From NCBI GenBank assembly GCA_037126765.1, contig JBBCBC010000022.1:3782001-3846000 (forward strand): a stretch of 64,000 nucleotides of DNA. Direction: 5' to 3'. The notes beneath the pieces are model-generated. The model saw only the letters and a list, made by a program, of their open reading frames with translations, was not told the DNA's origin and made no database searches. Positions 12,421 through 25,569 of this stretch are shown here, one piece after another (within the stretch, counting starts at the first letter, position 1; every line of letters starts with the position of its first letter). The translations under genes were made by a program, and so were the position numbers. This DNA is from Stenogyne calaminthoides. Lineage: Eukaryota > Streptophyta > Magnoliopsida > Lamiales > Lamiaceae.

Positions 12421-14620
12421 GTGGCTCAGGTGCAGTAGCCATAGGTCTCTGGTTATAAGGGTAAAATCTTTGCTACCATCAAAAAGATTCATATCTTCTT
12501 GGAATAGATGGTCTTTGCGGTTTACCTATAGCTTGCTTATTAAGCGGTGACCTTGATTGGGTCTCAAATTAGATTTCCTTCTTCTGAGGTTGTCTCTTAC
12601 GATACCTAATCTGGCGGTCGGGTTGAGGTTTCTTTAGAGAAGGGGTTCTTCTATTGATTCTTGGTGATGCTTAATCGGTTGGGGTCATTTATGTTCCTTT
12701 TCGATTAGGCACTTGCCTTACTTGCTCAGCAGGTCTTTTTCCCTTATCAGATACATGTTTAACTTTTTGTGTATCTTTATTAGAGATTCGTTTGATTACA
12801 CCCTTACGAAATGAATCAAGCGGGGCTTTTGAGGATGTAGAAGGGTTCTCATACCCAATTCCTTCTTGTTAGTCGGTGTTTGAAAATAGATGTTCATATC
12901 TTGAGCGGTTTTTGATAACCGTGAAAACCTCTATTTTCTTGCGCAAACTATCCTCGATAGATTTTAGACTCTCATGTAGTCGGAATAGCTCATCAAACTT
13001 AGCTTGAAGGATTTTGAAATCATCGAAACTGGCGTTTTGTTGATTCTTTAGTTGATCTTTGATCTGCTTCTGCGATCGGAAGAATTAACTTCGAGCGTTA
13101 AGTTCTCGGTTATCTTCGGCGATTTCGGTGATTCGGTTAATTTGCTTTCTTAACGACGTTCTCTTTAACAAAGTGATTATTTATGATCCTTAGCTTGTCA
13201 TTTTAAACTTCATTTTATTGTATAAGTGTCTATTGCCTCGGAGAGATCATAAAAGCGATTGCTCGAGTAAAATTACAAGTCGATCTCTCGGCGGTGTGGA
13301 AATTGAAATTGAAAAAAGCGAAGGTTTAGAGGTTCTGCCAGTTGGTCTTCCTCCTTGCCATCGGTGATTTCATCGTCATCGAAGAAGAATATCAGATCTT
13401 CATGTTCGTGGAAGTCAGCGACCTTTCCTTATCGGGCCGAAGTCTTCTCTACGGATGGTAGCGAGAATCCTCGGAAAGGCGGATATGAATCATCAATTCG
13501 GATGTTTACGGCAACCATGGCTTTTCTATCTACGAGCGTTGCTCTCTTACATTCGTTTCTCTTCTCTTTCTCTGGGAGTCGGTCGGGGCGGTCGGTCTTT
13601 GTAGTGACTGGTTTTCGCGATTGAAGCATGATCCTCGATCTATGGAACTTCCTCTCTGCCAAGTGAGTCACTCCGTCTGTAGGATCTGTCGGATGACTTT
13701 CCTTGACTTCGAACTCCTTGGCGATCTGTTATCTCGAACTCTCATCGACCCGATCATCTCTTTTATTTTCTTCTCTGTGATCTCTTCAATCATCGGATTG
13801 ATTCTTTCTAGTGATCATCGGTTGGCCTCTATTTCTTCTATTGTCTTGATAGTCTCGTAGAATCTGCGATACTTACCAAGTTAGTATTTGATCTTTCAAG
13901 TTTCTGGTAGCGGAAGCGATACATTACCTTGACTCATTATGTTTCCAATAGGTTCGATGGCCTTTGATCTGCTTTGGTTGCTTTGAAATCTGGCCCGATT
14001 TAGATGTTGAGGTTGAGGCTTATTGGGCGTCTCATCTTCATCGCTTGCCCTCTTTCGATTAAATCAAACTCATGGGCTTTAAGGCTTAGGAACAAGCTAC
14101 TTGGCTTCATCTTGGCTATGTCTTGGCAATCCTTGATTCTCGTGACTTTTCATGTCCCATTTCTTGGTAGAGATCTCGGGATCTTGTAATTTATGTCTTT
14201 GTCTAACATCTCTCTTCCAAGTTCTCGTAGCTTATTTCTTGACATGGTGATCCTCCCATCGAGCTCGTTGATGGTCTCGTTGGGCAACATCTTGAGCTTT
14301 TTCGAACTTCACCGATTCGAGTTATAGTCCGTATCTTTGATCGATCGTTTCCTTCGCACATCTCGGCAAAAGTATCCGCATTTGTTTCTTGATTTTGAGA
14401 TCTTTATTTTCTCTTTTGGTGACTTTATCCATTGTCTTCATGATTATATATCTGGCGATTGTATCTAGAGTATACAACTTTCTTTCTTCGCATCCAAATT
14501 TGGACTTTTTTGAACAAGACTTCGGTGCATGATCTGGATCTCCTCCAACCTTTGGGTTGTCGTGATATATGATGATGGGTCCTCGTTTAATGACTTCCAT
14601 CATTACGCGCTTATCGATCC
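12421..14620 (-). pseudogene. gag of SIRE-like element
   Basis: The first gag segment is clear at 14322-14603 on the minus strand: RGPIIIYHDNPKVGGDPD, then EERKLYTLDTIARYIIMKTM, matching the gag core in which LYTLDNIARNI and a TAKEIW word follow. 12440-12480 carries YNQRPMATAPEPHWVKRR, the basic C-terminal linker. I could not see a complete CCHC zinc knuckle. Indels break the rest, and 13600-14200 gives no long frame. Confidence 0.7.
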
Positions 14621-14829
14621 GGATGGTTGCACATGTATATAGTCAATCTGCATACTCATGATTGAAAACTTAGGCAAATCATGATCATACAGGAGGTATT
14701 ATCCATCTTTGAGTGATTTTGAAAAGAATGAGTTTTGAAAACATTTTTCAAGATCTGTTCAAATGACCACAAAGATTCTTCCTCAAGAATCGGCGATACT
14801 CAAAAGCCGATGGTCTATAGAAACCTTAC

Positions 14830-14838
14830 GATACCACT
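14830..14838 (-). other. Primer-binding site (initiator tRNA-Met type), SIRE-like element
   Basis: On the minus strand the bases right after the LTR read AGTGGTATC, which contains TGGTATC, the start of the usual plant copia primer site TGGTATCAGAGC complementary to the 3' end of initiator tRNA-Met. The next bases read GTAAGG instead of AGAGC, again a difference at a CAG site. Confidence 0.75.
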
Positions 14839-16543
14839 TGTAGGTCGAGCGGGTTTTGTGGGGCCCGAAGTCTAGAGGGGAGGGGTGAATAGACTTACGA
14901 AAAAACTTTTTCGTGCGGATCGGGTGTGATTCGCAGTTTTCTGATCGAGTGCTAGTGTGTCGGTTTGGTGATGTTTAATCTTCTTGAGTGCACGAGGCGG
15001 TCGGTTTGATATCTGATAGTTTAGCGAGAGTCACGGAAGCTTGTAAATACCCGTGTGAAAAACCCGGTTTTATCCGTCAGTTCTCAAGTCGGTTTTCAAT
15101 CACTTTGACTAAGGTGTCAACTTTGATCGGATCGATTACTTGGTCTGGCCGAGCTTAACTTAGAATATGTATGCAATTTTAAACTTCGGTTATTGTGAAT
15201 AGTGTAAAGCAATAAATAAAAGCAAGTAAATGCACACAAGATTTTTTATAGTGGTTGGGGCGAAACCCGTCTTACATCCATTCTTCCCTTAACACGGGCA
15301 ACAACGAACTTAACGAACTTAATCGATTGGACTTAGTTTTATGTGTTAGTCCAACTTTCAGCGAGATGTTTATCGAGTTCACCTCAACCAAAAATCGAAA
15401 ACTAGAATCCTGATGCGAAATCTTGCGGTAACAAACTTAACCTAACAGAGTTTGGGTAAAGAATGTTTGAGGGTTCTATTGGAAATCTATCACGGTGTTT
15501 AGGTAGCCAAATGCTAGTGGATAGGATTTCTTGCTAAGAACAATGGGATGAACACTTTAGAATAATCTTCAAATATGGTGTTCTTGACGGAAATTGTGAA
15601 GGCTTTTTGCTTCTTGAGAATTTGTGTTAATATTGTTGTTAAAGCTTTGCTCAATTGTTCATGTGTTAGTTGGTTGGTCTCTCTTTCTTCCTTACTTGGC
15701 GATCCCATTTTTATAGACCTCGAAATCAAAAAGCCGTTGGAAAGCAATTTGAATTTTGGGCTATATTAGGTAGGTTGTAGGATATGATTGTGGCGTGCTC
15801 CGAATATCGGCGTGGTCGTAAAGGCATGATTAAGCGTCGTTTTGTGTCTTGACGTCGAATCCCGTAATGTCATCTCTTTTTTGTGCGTGAGCTTTCTCCT
15901 TGGCTCGCGGTGGCACTTGATAATTTATCCATTAGACAATTGATATTCCTTTTGTAGAATATTCGTCTTATGCGGTGTATCATTTTTGATTGGCGCTTAG
16001 GGTGTGTGGTGACTTGATCGGATAAGCGTCGATCTACCTTATTAGTCTTACGATGCGATTGTCTTAGCTCAATATCACGGACTGGTGATGATTATAGGTC
16101 TTGGCGGGTCTTACGGTAGTCTTCGATCTTGGTGACTCGAGCCTCGGTGTCTTCAATCATTACGAGTCTTGGGTTTTATTCTTGAGTCTTGAGGTTTATC
16201 TGAGTCTTGAGTTTATCGAGGTCTTGAGTTTTATACGAGTCTTGAGTTCATCGAGTCTTGAGTTCATCGGAGTCTTGATGTCTTCTGTCTTCACGATCTT
16301 GACTTCTTGTCTTTGATTTGTTCTTAGCCTTCTCATCATCGACCTTATCTGGTCATCGATACTTCGACGACCTATATATATTGAGCTCCCTCGATATGTG
16401 ACCTATCTTTTACATCATTTATCTATACATTTTATTTGGTCATCTTAATCGATTCTAAGTCATCGATCATTCTTTGGTCCATTTTGCTCCTATTACAACT
16501 TTGTTTTTGGAACTTCCATCAAAACTAAAATACATATTTCCCA
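14839..16543 (-). repeat. 5' LTR of the SIRE-like element
   Basis: About 1.7 kb, with TG...CA ends on the minus strand (starts TGGGAAATATG at 16543, ends CGACCTACA at 14839). It is flanked by the primer site on its inner side and repeated at 1-1178. It carries the GAGTCTTGAG array at about 16155-16285. A solo LTR of a related family is at 47104-48456 (shared words: ATTTTTTATAGTGGTT, CCATCAAAACTAAAATA). Confidence 0.9.
16155..16285. repeat. Degenerate tandem repeats in the right LTR
   Basis: Second copy of the GAGTCTTGAG array described at 800-925. It has about seven to eight irregular units of 16-20 bases. The number and spacing of units differ slightly between the two LTRs. Confidence 0.7.
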
Positions 16544-16747
16544 TGCAGTTATGATGTGTGCGATTTCTAATCTCTTGTAATGTGTGCAAATAATGAATAC
16601 ATTAAAGGTTTTGATTGTGTGCAAATTCAAAATTGATGGTGTGCGATTCGAGCGTATTAGAAATGGAGTAAGGCGAAAAAACAAAAAGCGAAAAGGAAGA
16701 AATAGATTGAACAAAAGAAATCAAACGATTTGGATTTGGAAAGAAAA
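16544..16747. other. Short unclassified spacer between two retrotransposons
   Basis: About 200 bp with several GTGTGC words and an A-rich tail (16675-16745). It matches neither flanking element in the window. It may be the original target DNA of both neighbours. Confidence 0.4.
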
Positions 16748-19700
16748 TGTTGGGGTTATCATTGAAAGTATGCTTTTACTTTGTATAACCTATGTATTAA
16801 ACACTTATTCTTTGAAATAAATTATTTATCACTATTCTTTAAATATGATTGAATGTTATATATATTTATTGTTGGGAAATGGGTGCCGGATCTATTAGAG
16901 GTGATTATTTAAATACATATTTAAATTAAACATTTAATTACTAACATGAATTAATCTAAATCAATTCAACATAATAATAAACAACATGCTTACACATAAT
17001 TCACGTAAATTCTAAACATGCGGAACTAGGAATTCTGGAATTACTAACCTCTTGAAGAATCAAGCGGATGAATCAACCCATGAGCCTTCAAAATATATCC
17101 CCAAAGTCCATGAGCGTTATCGTTGGGGGAAGATTTCGAGCGATTTTAATGGGGAGAAAATAAAATATTTTGCTACCGCTTTTGTGGATTACTAATATTT
17201 TCAACACATGGAATTGCACTTGGGAATGAAAGATCATCCCTATAAATAGGGAGGAGGGGGGGGCGAAAATTAGGGTTGGAAAATAAGGAGAAAATCTTTT
17301 CTTGATCTCGAGAAATCTTGAATATATCTCTATATTCATTTCTCCTTAATTAAATTTTCCATAAAATCTCTTACTTCTTCTACCTATATTTTAAAATTAC
17401 ACTAATAAAGGTCAAGATTTTTACTTCTTGAATTTATGGGATAATTATGTATTCCTACAATACTTATCTCTTCCCATAAAATATCTACAAGAAAATCTTT
17501 TCTTCCTTTAATAGACAAATTTTTCAAAAATTACTCTTGGAAATTAAGCGAGAATATTTTCTTCTCTCTCTCATTAATTGGACTTTATTTTTGGGCTATT
17601 GGGGGCCTTTAGGAGAGTTAGATTGGGCCTCAATGGACTATGAAATTTATAATATTTTGGGCCAAATATTATTCAAATCCATTAATATTAATTTACTCCT
17701 TTATAAAATTAATATTGAACTATCCATCTTAACCCGTATTACAATTTCACATGTAACATGGCTCCGGTCATTATTTCCAGCGTTTAAGATTATCTTAGTC
17801 CATTAATTAATTAATCCTTTGAACAAGCTATATATTAATTAATATCTTTGTCCTTGGGTAAAAACAACTCAACATTATTATCCATCTTGGGAAATAAATT
17901 TTCCTTTGCAAGATTTGACATGATAAAGGATATAGGCCCACGAGGGGACAAATCAAGAAACCACGTGCTTACGCAGCGATTCTCCGTATTAAATGTGACA
18001 ATCGTCATGTAATTAATAATATTGCCCAAGATATAAGGTATAGTCGTATTGACTCTCTTAAATCATAAGTCAAAGAATAGTTATTAATTTCACGATTATA
18101 TTTAAGGGGCGAGAGATTAAGAAACAACGCTTGAGGTCTAATTCTTGTATATTGATGCCGAAGAAAATTTGTCTTCTGTGGGTCCTCATTAGTGGCGCCC
18201 TAAATGCTAGTGTGATCCCTTGGTCAAGACAGACCAATCTGGGCCTCGGCTTCAGCAGATTCATGATGGTTCGTTCATTTCCACAGGTTGTGAATTTGTA
18301 CTTAATTACGAAACATTAATTTGATCTTGATGATCGGGTATCACCAAATTACCTTCAACAGCGTAATGTCGTCTTTGTCTTATTGAGCAGGTTTGCAATA
18401 AACATATATAACATTCATTCATATTTAATGCAACAATGATTAAATGATTTATTTAGGTAAATAAATAAGAAAATTCGGTTTGGTTATACAAAGTAAAACA
18501 TACTTTTAAATTATAACCCCAACATTTATTACGAATCGTTCATATAATAGCACATGTTACATTGTAGTTAACGTGGTGATGCGGATCGCGAGAAGATCAC
18601 GTTAGCGATCCTTGTAAACTAGTCGTGTTTCACAACAGATAGACCCGAATCTATTGGTAGAAGTTGATGTGTAAGGCTCGGATTGGCTTGTCTTGACGAA
18701 GAGATGACCTTTAGTGCATTCGATCTTGTTGAAAGCGGAAGAAGGATAAACTCATTCGCATTGACTCATGGTATAAAGAGTTAGAACTTCGGTGGTTGTT
18801 GATTTCTTAATCTACGTCGCAACTAGGTGTGCAATTAGTAATTATTACTTTGACTTATAAATGGGAAGAGAATCATTGAGACCGATGCCTATATCTTGGG
18901 CGTAATAATTAATGCGACGGTTGCTAAGATTGTCTGGAGAATGGTTTTGCAAAGTCTTTGTGTGATTGGTCCTCTTGGTGGGCTCGGAACCTTTATCATA
19001 CCAAATCAAATGGAAAAGGGTATGGATAATAAAAGGCGAGTTTCAATACTCGAAGGATTAAATTAATTAATATAAAACTTTCGGTGGCTTAATTAACTAA
19101 TGGACTAAATAATCTATAGGAAAATATAATGGTCCATATTAAGTAATATGGGTTAAGATGAATAGTGCAATAATTATATATTAGTGATAATTAATATTAA
19201 TGGCTGAATTATATTATTGGCTCAATATTGGAATTGAAGTCCATTGGAAGGTCCATCTTAATTCTCCTAAAGCCCCTCAAGTACCCCCAATTATAGTCCC
19301 AAAAATAAAAGGTGCTTAAAATAAAATAAATGATTGTTTTAATATTTCTTGATTTTTTCGAAAATTTTAAAGAAAATGAGGGAGAAGAAATTTTCTTGAA
19401 AAGATTTTATGGAGAGGATATAAGTATTCTTAGAATACAAGATTATCTCATAAATTCAAGAAATCTCCCACTTGGTTTCTTTAATGAGGATTTTTGAAAA
19501 TTTTTTTGAATAAGAAAGGGAAGAAAAGATTTTCTTGATTTTCTTGGAAAGATTTTATGGAGAAAGATATGTATTCTTGGAATACAAGAATATCTCATAA
19601 AATCAAGAAAGATCCAATCTTGCAAATCTTCTTTTTTTTTAAAATTAAGGGTAAATAAGGGTGTGAGATTTTTGTGGAAAAATACACATGGAAAGAAGAA

Positions 19701-20186
19701 TATATGGAATATATTTAAGATTTCTTGGAGATCAAGAAAAGATCTTTCTAACCCTAATTAACCTAAAATTTTGACCAACACCCACCCTCTTATAAATAGG
19801 GGATGAATTTTTTCATCGGTCATTGCAAATTTCATGTGTTGGAAATATTAGAAATCACAAAGGTGGTGCAACAATTTTATTTTCCTTTGTTTTATAAATC
19901 GTTCATCGGAGAACCTCCCACAAGGTTATTGAGGCGAGGACTTGGGAATACTTGAGAAGGACTTTTGGTTGGTAGCCGATTACTTGATCTTGTCCATCTC
20001 GGATTGTCTCTCCAGCAGATGCGTTTACATAAACTCACTAGAAATTCAGCATGCTAGGATCTTTTCGTGAATTTTATTTGCATGTCATTGTTGGTGTAAT
20101 TATTATTTGAATTCACTTAGGTAAATTCATGCTAGTAATAATTGTTGATTTAAATTTGTGTTTATGAGGTCATCTAGATAGATCGA
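16748..20186 (+). repeat. Family-A LTR, plus orientation, interrupted by an inverted solo LTR
   Basis: It starts TGTTGGGGTTATCATTG and resumes after the insertion at 18530 with words aligned to the other family-A LTRs (ATTACACT-type stretch, CATACCAAATC, GGATGAATTTTTTCAT, CAAAGGTGGTGCAACA). Excluding the insert it is about 1.8 kb. The 3' end is blurred: instead of GGGCA...CCCCAACA it reads GATCGACAAATGTTATCG near 20175-20195, which could be a damaged LTR end plus a primer site. No 3' partner LTR is adjacent, so it may be a solo LTR. Confidence 0.75.
16870..18524 (-). mobile_element. Inverted solo LTR of family A nested in a family-A LTR
   Basis: It starts TGTTGGGAAATGGG and ends ATTATAACCCCAACA, which is the reverse complement of the family-A LTR ends. 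TTTAT is at 16865-16869 and again at 18525-18529, a clean 5-bp target duplication. It is 1655 bp with no internal region. The host LTR continues exactly on both sides (TATATTTAT before, ACGAATCGTTCATATAA after). Confidence 0.95.
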
Positions 20187-20530
20187 CAAATGTTATCGAT
20201 AAGAAATTGGGGTATTCTTTGTGTGTTTTAATTTGAAAATCATAATTTGTATTTCTATTTGCATAAGGATTTTGAATTCCAAATGGGAAAAAGCGAAACT
20301 TGATTTAAATTTTGTTTGCATAATTTGGGGATGATGATATTTAGAAATGTTTGAGGTTTTGCGGGGTTGTATTTATTACAATATCTCAATTTATTATTTT
20401 GATAGCCTAAGGTATAAATGTCAACTATTACACCTAAGACTAAAAATGATAGCACCTATTAGTAATACCTAATGTAATATAACACTTTTGAGTAATTTTC
20501 CTTTGTCATTTAGTAAAATTAAGTATGCGA
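20187..20530. other. AT-rich spacer without recognisable gene
   Basis: About 340 bp of AT-rich DNA. The beginning (GTGTGTTTTAATTTG) loosely recalls the leader after the primer site of the family-A element at 23540, so part may be the start of a family-A internal region. Otherwise I see nothing assignable. Confidence 0.35.
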
Positions 20531-21735
20531 GAATATTTGGAATTTAGAACGCGTAAACCGTAATACATGCCTTGCGAAATAAGCGGTTCACCAACGAACA
20601 ATTAATTTCATAATTAAATAAAAGTAAGCGTAAATAGAATTCTTTGACAATTAGTACCGCAGTTCCTCAACTATGGTATCAGCGTAGCGAGTCGTTAACT
20701 TCGCCCGCAGATGCCATGGCGTTGAATTCCCTAAATGAATTTGTTAGGAAAATTCTAACCAAGAATTTTTGGAGAAAATATGAAGTCTTGTATTATGAAT
20801 GCCCAAGAGCTCATATATATAGGGAGACCGAACTTAAATCTTAGCTAACTTTGATTGAAATAAAATCCTAATCTTGCAAATTAAATCCATAGATTTAATT
20901 CTCATATACAAAATCTCTACAGTTTGATTTTCATGTATATCAAATCTCTACAGTTTGATTCCATATATATTAAATCCGTAATAATATTCCATATATTATT
21001 ATATGGAATCCTATTTAATTAAATATAATTTAATTAAATAATAATAATAATAATAATTAATTCTAAATATAATTATTATTATATTCTCCATAAATTAAAT
21101 ATCAATATTCAATATAATATTTAATCAACCAACTATAATTAATGTGACCATTACTTGTTGTGTGACCCGTAGGCCTCGTATATCGGCGATTACTCAAACT
21201 AACGGTCTTAATTGAACCTGAACAATAAATAGGACATTCCAATATATGAAATGCGTTAGAAGCATTGAAACTACATGCTGAACCATGGGCTATTGTGATA
21301 TCTTTATTTCACTTCACGAATACTCGATTTGTCTTGAACATGATGAAGTGTTTATTCAAATAACTAAATCATATTATCTCCAATCACTAATTGATCATGT
21401 ATGTCACAACTTGGCCACAAAGTCTAAGTTGACCTACATCGACCGATGACTTAGATTCAATTATAGCGAGAATATGAGTATTCTCTCTAAATCACTTTGA
21501 GGAATGAATCATATTCTTGGCTCGACTACCTTTTAGCGTCAACCGTGGTGAACGAAATTCAAGCCATATCTACCTATGGAAGGGTGCTGGCGTCGGTCAT
21601 GGTCAAAGTTCATCCTCCACACATATGCGTGCATATTGACCTCAAGTGAAAGTATCACATCGTTCCCTAGCAAGAGACACCGGAGCACATATTGTGGAAT
21701 TACATCAAAAGCGGTTTTCGGATGGGTATACTAAA
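20531..21735 (-). repeat. Family-B LTR fragment cut by a family-A element
   Basis: From ATTTGGAATTTAGAACGCGTAA onward it follows the family-B LTR seen at 46360 and 63216, through CCTCATATATC-type words to GCGGTTTTCGGATGGGTATAC. There it is cut by the family-A LTR at 21736. No family-B primer site precedes it on the left, so it is a 3' LTR or a solo LTR. Its remaining part must lie beyond the inserted element and the gap. Confidence 0.8.
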
Positions 21736-23419
21736 TGTTGGGTTATCTTGAAAAGTATGTTTTTTACTTTGTATAACCAATGAATTTTCTTATTCATTTC
21801 TTGAAATAAATTATTAATCCGCAGATTGCATTTAAATATGAATAGATGTTATATATATTTATTGCAAACCCGTTCAATAAGTTTTATGCGTATTACGTTG
21901 TGGTTAATTTGGTGATACGGATCCCGCGAAGATCAAATTTGATTTCGCCGTAATTAAGTACAAATTCACAACCTAGATGGAAATGAACAAACCCTCCTTG
22001 AAAGGTTGATGTATAAGACTGAGATTGGCTTTGTCTTGCCGAAGAGATTATACTAGTGCATTTGGATGCACTGAATAGGACCCTCTGGGGAGGATAAATT
22101 CTTGATGCTTGAATATCAAGAATTAGACCTCGGTGGCGTGTTATTTCTTAATCTCCAGTCCTTAAATAGGATTGTGTGAAATTAATAACTATTGCTTTGA
22201 CTTATGATAGGAAGAAGTCATTGTGATTCGATCTGTATATCTTGGCGATATTATTAATTACATGACGATTCTTGACATTTAATATGGAGAATGGGTAATG
22301 CGAAATCGTCTTGCTTGATTTGTACCATGGTGGGCTCAAGAATCTTTATCATACCAAATCTTGCAAGTGAAAATTTATTTAAATTATGGATAATAATGTT
22401 GAGTTGTCTTCACTCGAGGATAAAGATATTAATTAATATAAAACTTGTTCGGTGGCTTAATTAATTAATGGACTAAGATAATCTTAAACACGAGGAAATA
22501 ATGGTAAGGGAGCCATATTATAGTAAAGTCGTAATATGGGTTAAGATGGATAGTTGATATTAATTTTATAGTGGAATAAATTAATATTAATGGACTTTTG
22601 AATAATATTTGGCCCAATATTATAGCTTCTTAGTCCATTGGAGGTCCAATCTTAATTCTCTAAAAGGCCCTCAAATAGCCCAAAATAAAGTCGATTAATG
22701 AAAAGAAGAAAATATTCTTGCCCTAATATTTCTTGTAATTTTGAAAAATTGTAGGAAAAGGAAAAGAAAAGTTTTTCTTGAAAAAGATTTTATGGAAAGA
22801 GATAAGTATTCTTGGAATACATAATTATCCATAAATTCAAAAGTCAAATCTTGACTCTTCTTCTTTGTATTTTTGAAAGATGGGATGAAAGGGGAAAATG
22901 GTTTTTGGAAAAATTTAATTAAGGAGAAAATAATATAGGAGATATATTCAAGATTTCTTGGAGATCGAAAAAAAATTCTTCTTTATTTTTTTCTTAAAAA
23001 TCGGTGAACCCCTCCTATATATAGGGGATGAATTTTTCATTCCCAACTGCAATTCATGTCTTGTAAATATTAGAAATCCACAAAGGTGGTGGCAAAATAT
23101 TTTTGGTATTCTCTCTTATTAAAATCGTTCGTGAGAATCCTCATCGGATTGCGTTAGTGGACTTGGGACATATTTGGGAAGGCTCTTTGGGTTGATCCAT
23201 AAATCTCAACGATTATCATCTGAAGTTAGTAATCTCGTAACTCTAGATTCCGCATCGTATGATTTCACGTGGATTACAGTGCACTGCATATTGTCTATTC
23301 ACTTATTAATTATTATGTTGAATTAATTTAGGATTAATTCATGTTGTGATTAATTGATTAATTTAAATATGTATTTAAAATCATCTCGAATAGATCAGGG
23401 CACCCATAATTTTCTACAA
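21736..23419 (+). repeat. 5' LTR of family-A element
   Basis: 1684 bp, starting TGTTGGGTTATCTTGAAAAG and ending near TTTCTACAA (damaged CCCAACA end), followed at once by the primer site. A TATA-like TATATATAGGGG near 23020 is in the part of the LTR where plant copia promoters usually lie. Confidence 0.85.
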
Positions 23420-23420
23420 G

Positions 23421-23432
23421 CTGGTATCGAGC
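23421..23432 (+). other. Primer-binding site of family-A element
   Basis: CTGGTATCGAGC lies directly after the LTR and matches the initiator tRNA-Met primer site TGGTATCAGAGC except at the CAG, which is written CG. It fixes the LTR as a 5' LTR in plus orientation. Confidence 0.8.
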
Positions 23433-24720
23433 TACGGTTTGAGCTCGACTTTTCGTGTTATTTAAATTATATTTGGACATTAAATTGAAAATTGGATTGT
23501 AGAATTGCTAGATACATTTTGCGGTATCAATTGTCATGGTATTTAATGTGTTTTAATTTTCATGCGTATGAATGAATGGTTTTTAATTGACTTCGTTCGA
23601 TTTGTTTTTCTAGTGAGAAAATCACGAGTAGATTAAAATTTATTTGATTTGATCAATGTAATGAACTAAAGATCTAGATTTAAGGTGTATTTATTTTTTA
23701 TTAAATAAATTATAACTTTGATCGAAAGCGAAGAAGCGAGCGAGGAGTTAAGGCGAATCCGGGCAAATGCGTGGGCGGCGTCGTCTCGCGTGCGTGCGAG
23801 GGAGCCTGTAGCGCGTGGGCGTCATAGTCGAGCAGGCTTAGGAGCATTCCAAGGGTGGCGTGTCTTTGCGCCTAAGCGCCATGGGCGTGATCGCTCGACC
23901 AAGCGATGACGGACGGATCTTGGCGTCATCCGCTTGCTGGTTTCCTTGGCGTGGCGTTCAAAGGCAATTTTTTCCGGGCGAGCGAGTGGGAAAAATTCAA
24001 GGCGTGTTTCTTCAAATCGAAGCCAAGGAAAATCAAACCATGACATTTTGGATAATTTGTGCCCCAATGTGTTTATTTTCTGCTTTGCTTGATTTATTAT
24101 TTATGTTTTCTTATGCTTTATTTAATCTGTTTAAATGTGTTTGCATGAGAATTGCTCAATAAGAAAATCTCAAATTCAAAATTACTAAGTATGTTTTAAT
24201 AATTAATTTGGTTTGAATCAAATTAATTTTGACCTCCATGATTTATTTATTTGTGAAATCTTTTGGAGAAATTCCCTACGGAGACGGTCAAAAGATAGCT
24301 TTCACGTGAATAAATTCTCAAAAGGATGATTGTGAATTATTATTAGTAAGTGATGACCCTCACGAGGGCTCAATCAAAACAAAGTAGTAATTACGTATTT
24401 AATCATGGTTATTACTTAGGTATAAAATTGATATGCATATACTTCACCCAAAGTCCTATCAATTTTATATTGATCAATCAGGGCCATTATTAATTTTTTT
24501 AATTAAAGGTTTATGCTTTGTTCTTGTTTGTAACACCTTGAATGTGATTTAAATGATGACCCTCTGAGGCTCATTTAAATCATTTTGAATGTTGGTTGAT
24601 ACATGTTCATATTTTTTTTGAGATTTTAATATGAATCATGTGATCGAATTATGTGATTTTCTTAGTGTTGATCAGGATATTGACACAAGATGTATGTTTA
24701 TTTCCGGTTACATCATGCTC
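23433..24720 (+). other. Untranslated leader of family-A element
   Basis: About 1.3 kb between the primer site and gag. It includes a GC-rich patch (23720-23960) in an otherwise AT-rich leader. The same layout occurs in the second family-A copy (50990-52272, GC-rich patch at about 51140-51540). Open frames in the GC-rich patch differ between copies and look fortuitous. Confidence 0.6.
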
Positions 24721-24729
24721 ATAAACTTT

Positions 24730-25560
24730 TAATCCTTTGAAATATATGCTCAAGAACACTGACTGTTTGGTGAAAGCTATGTCATTTGGAAACGTAATAT
24801 GTCTTTTGTCCTCGTTGCACAAAAAATCATCATTGGGTTCTTGGTGGGCAAAAACACGAAAAACCAATTTGAAAGGTCATCAAGTGCGAAGGTGTTTGTA
24901 CAAAATCTTGGGCAAAACAAGCGCATCAATAAAACTTCATAATCTTGACTTATTTTATGCGATGATTTGAGACTCATTCATGAGGGGAGTTGATTAGGTT
25001 CGGAAATTGTACAAAGTTTTTGAAATGTTTTCCTCGGAGGGCAATATGACCAAGAGTTTTCGTCAAATGGTGTGGAAAAGCTAAGATGATCGAGAGAAGC
25101 ATAGTGAGGGATCACGTTCTCAGGTCGGGCGTCATTTTGGCTTTCTTACCTCGGTACTGCAGTCTTTGTGATGAGGCTCAAATCAATTCTTGCTCCTAAC
25201 TCTTCCAAGGTCTTTAATGGGTTCTATTGTGGTTTTTGTGATGGTGATTACATTTTACCATGGATACTCTGCAAGAAATCTTGGAAGCGATATAGAAACA
25301 CTTGGGACGACGAAAACGAAACTTTGGTGACTAAGAAACTTCTCTCAAGATCTAGACAATGGTGGGTAAGATTGTTGAAGATGAATATGAATGGTCGATC
25401 AACAAGGCCACTAAGAAAAAAAAAAAGAAGGCGTTGGTTAAAGGTCGAAAAGAAACCAAATGGAAAATGTTTCAGCTGCGGTGAAGAAAGGACATTGGAG
25501 GTAAGCCTGTTCAATCCCAAAAGGAATGGAAAAGAAAGGTAATTCTCACTCACTAGTTAT
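24730..25560 (+). pseudogene. gag of family-A element
   Basis: Homologous to the gag of the copy at 52273. Frames near 24740-24960 correspond to the L-S-G-D-N-Y-V-I-W-K start. 25168-25542 is an open piece ending in a basic stretch (RKKKRRRW) and GKCFSCGEE, the first half of a CCHC zinc knuckle; the second half (H-W-x-x-x-C) is lost by a one-base shift at about 25490. Gag binds RNA and forms the particle. Several frameshifts. Confidence 0.8.
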
Positions 25561-25569
25561 TTGAAACTT

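Larger units (their letters stand above)
1..16543 (-). mobile_element. SIRE/Maximus-like Ty1/copia retrotransposon, minus strand, left LTR cut by window edge
   Basis: Two direct copies of one LTR (1-1178 and 14839-16543) bracket a 13.7-kb internal region. On the minus strand the order is 5' LTR (right), primer site, gag, protease, integrase, RT, RNase H, then a long 3' region and the polypurine tract beside the left LTR. The protease-IN-RT-RH order is diagnostic of Ty1/copia. The long extra region after pol, the LTR start TGGGAAATATG and the large size fit the SIRE/Maximus lineage, which often has a third envelope-like frame there. A family-A solo LTR (8372-10217) interrupts RT. Every coding domain has frameshifts. 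Left target duplication is outside the window. Copia membership is seen directly; the SIRE assignment is from family knowledge. Confidence 0.85.

Noticed and set aside
23718..24162. Frames in a GC-rich patch of the family-A leader
   Set aside because: The corresponding patch in the other copy (51140-51540) does not keep the frame; the composition alone opens it.
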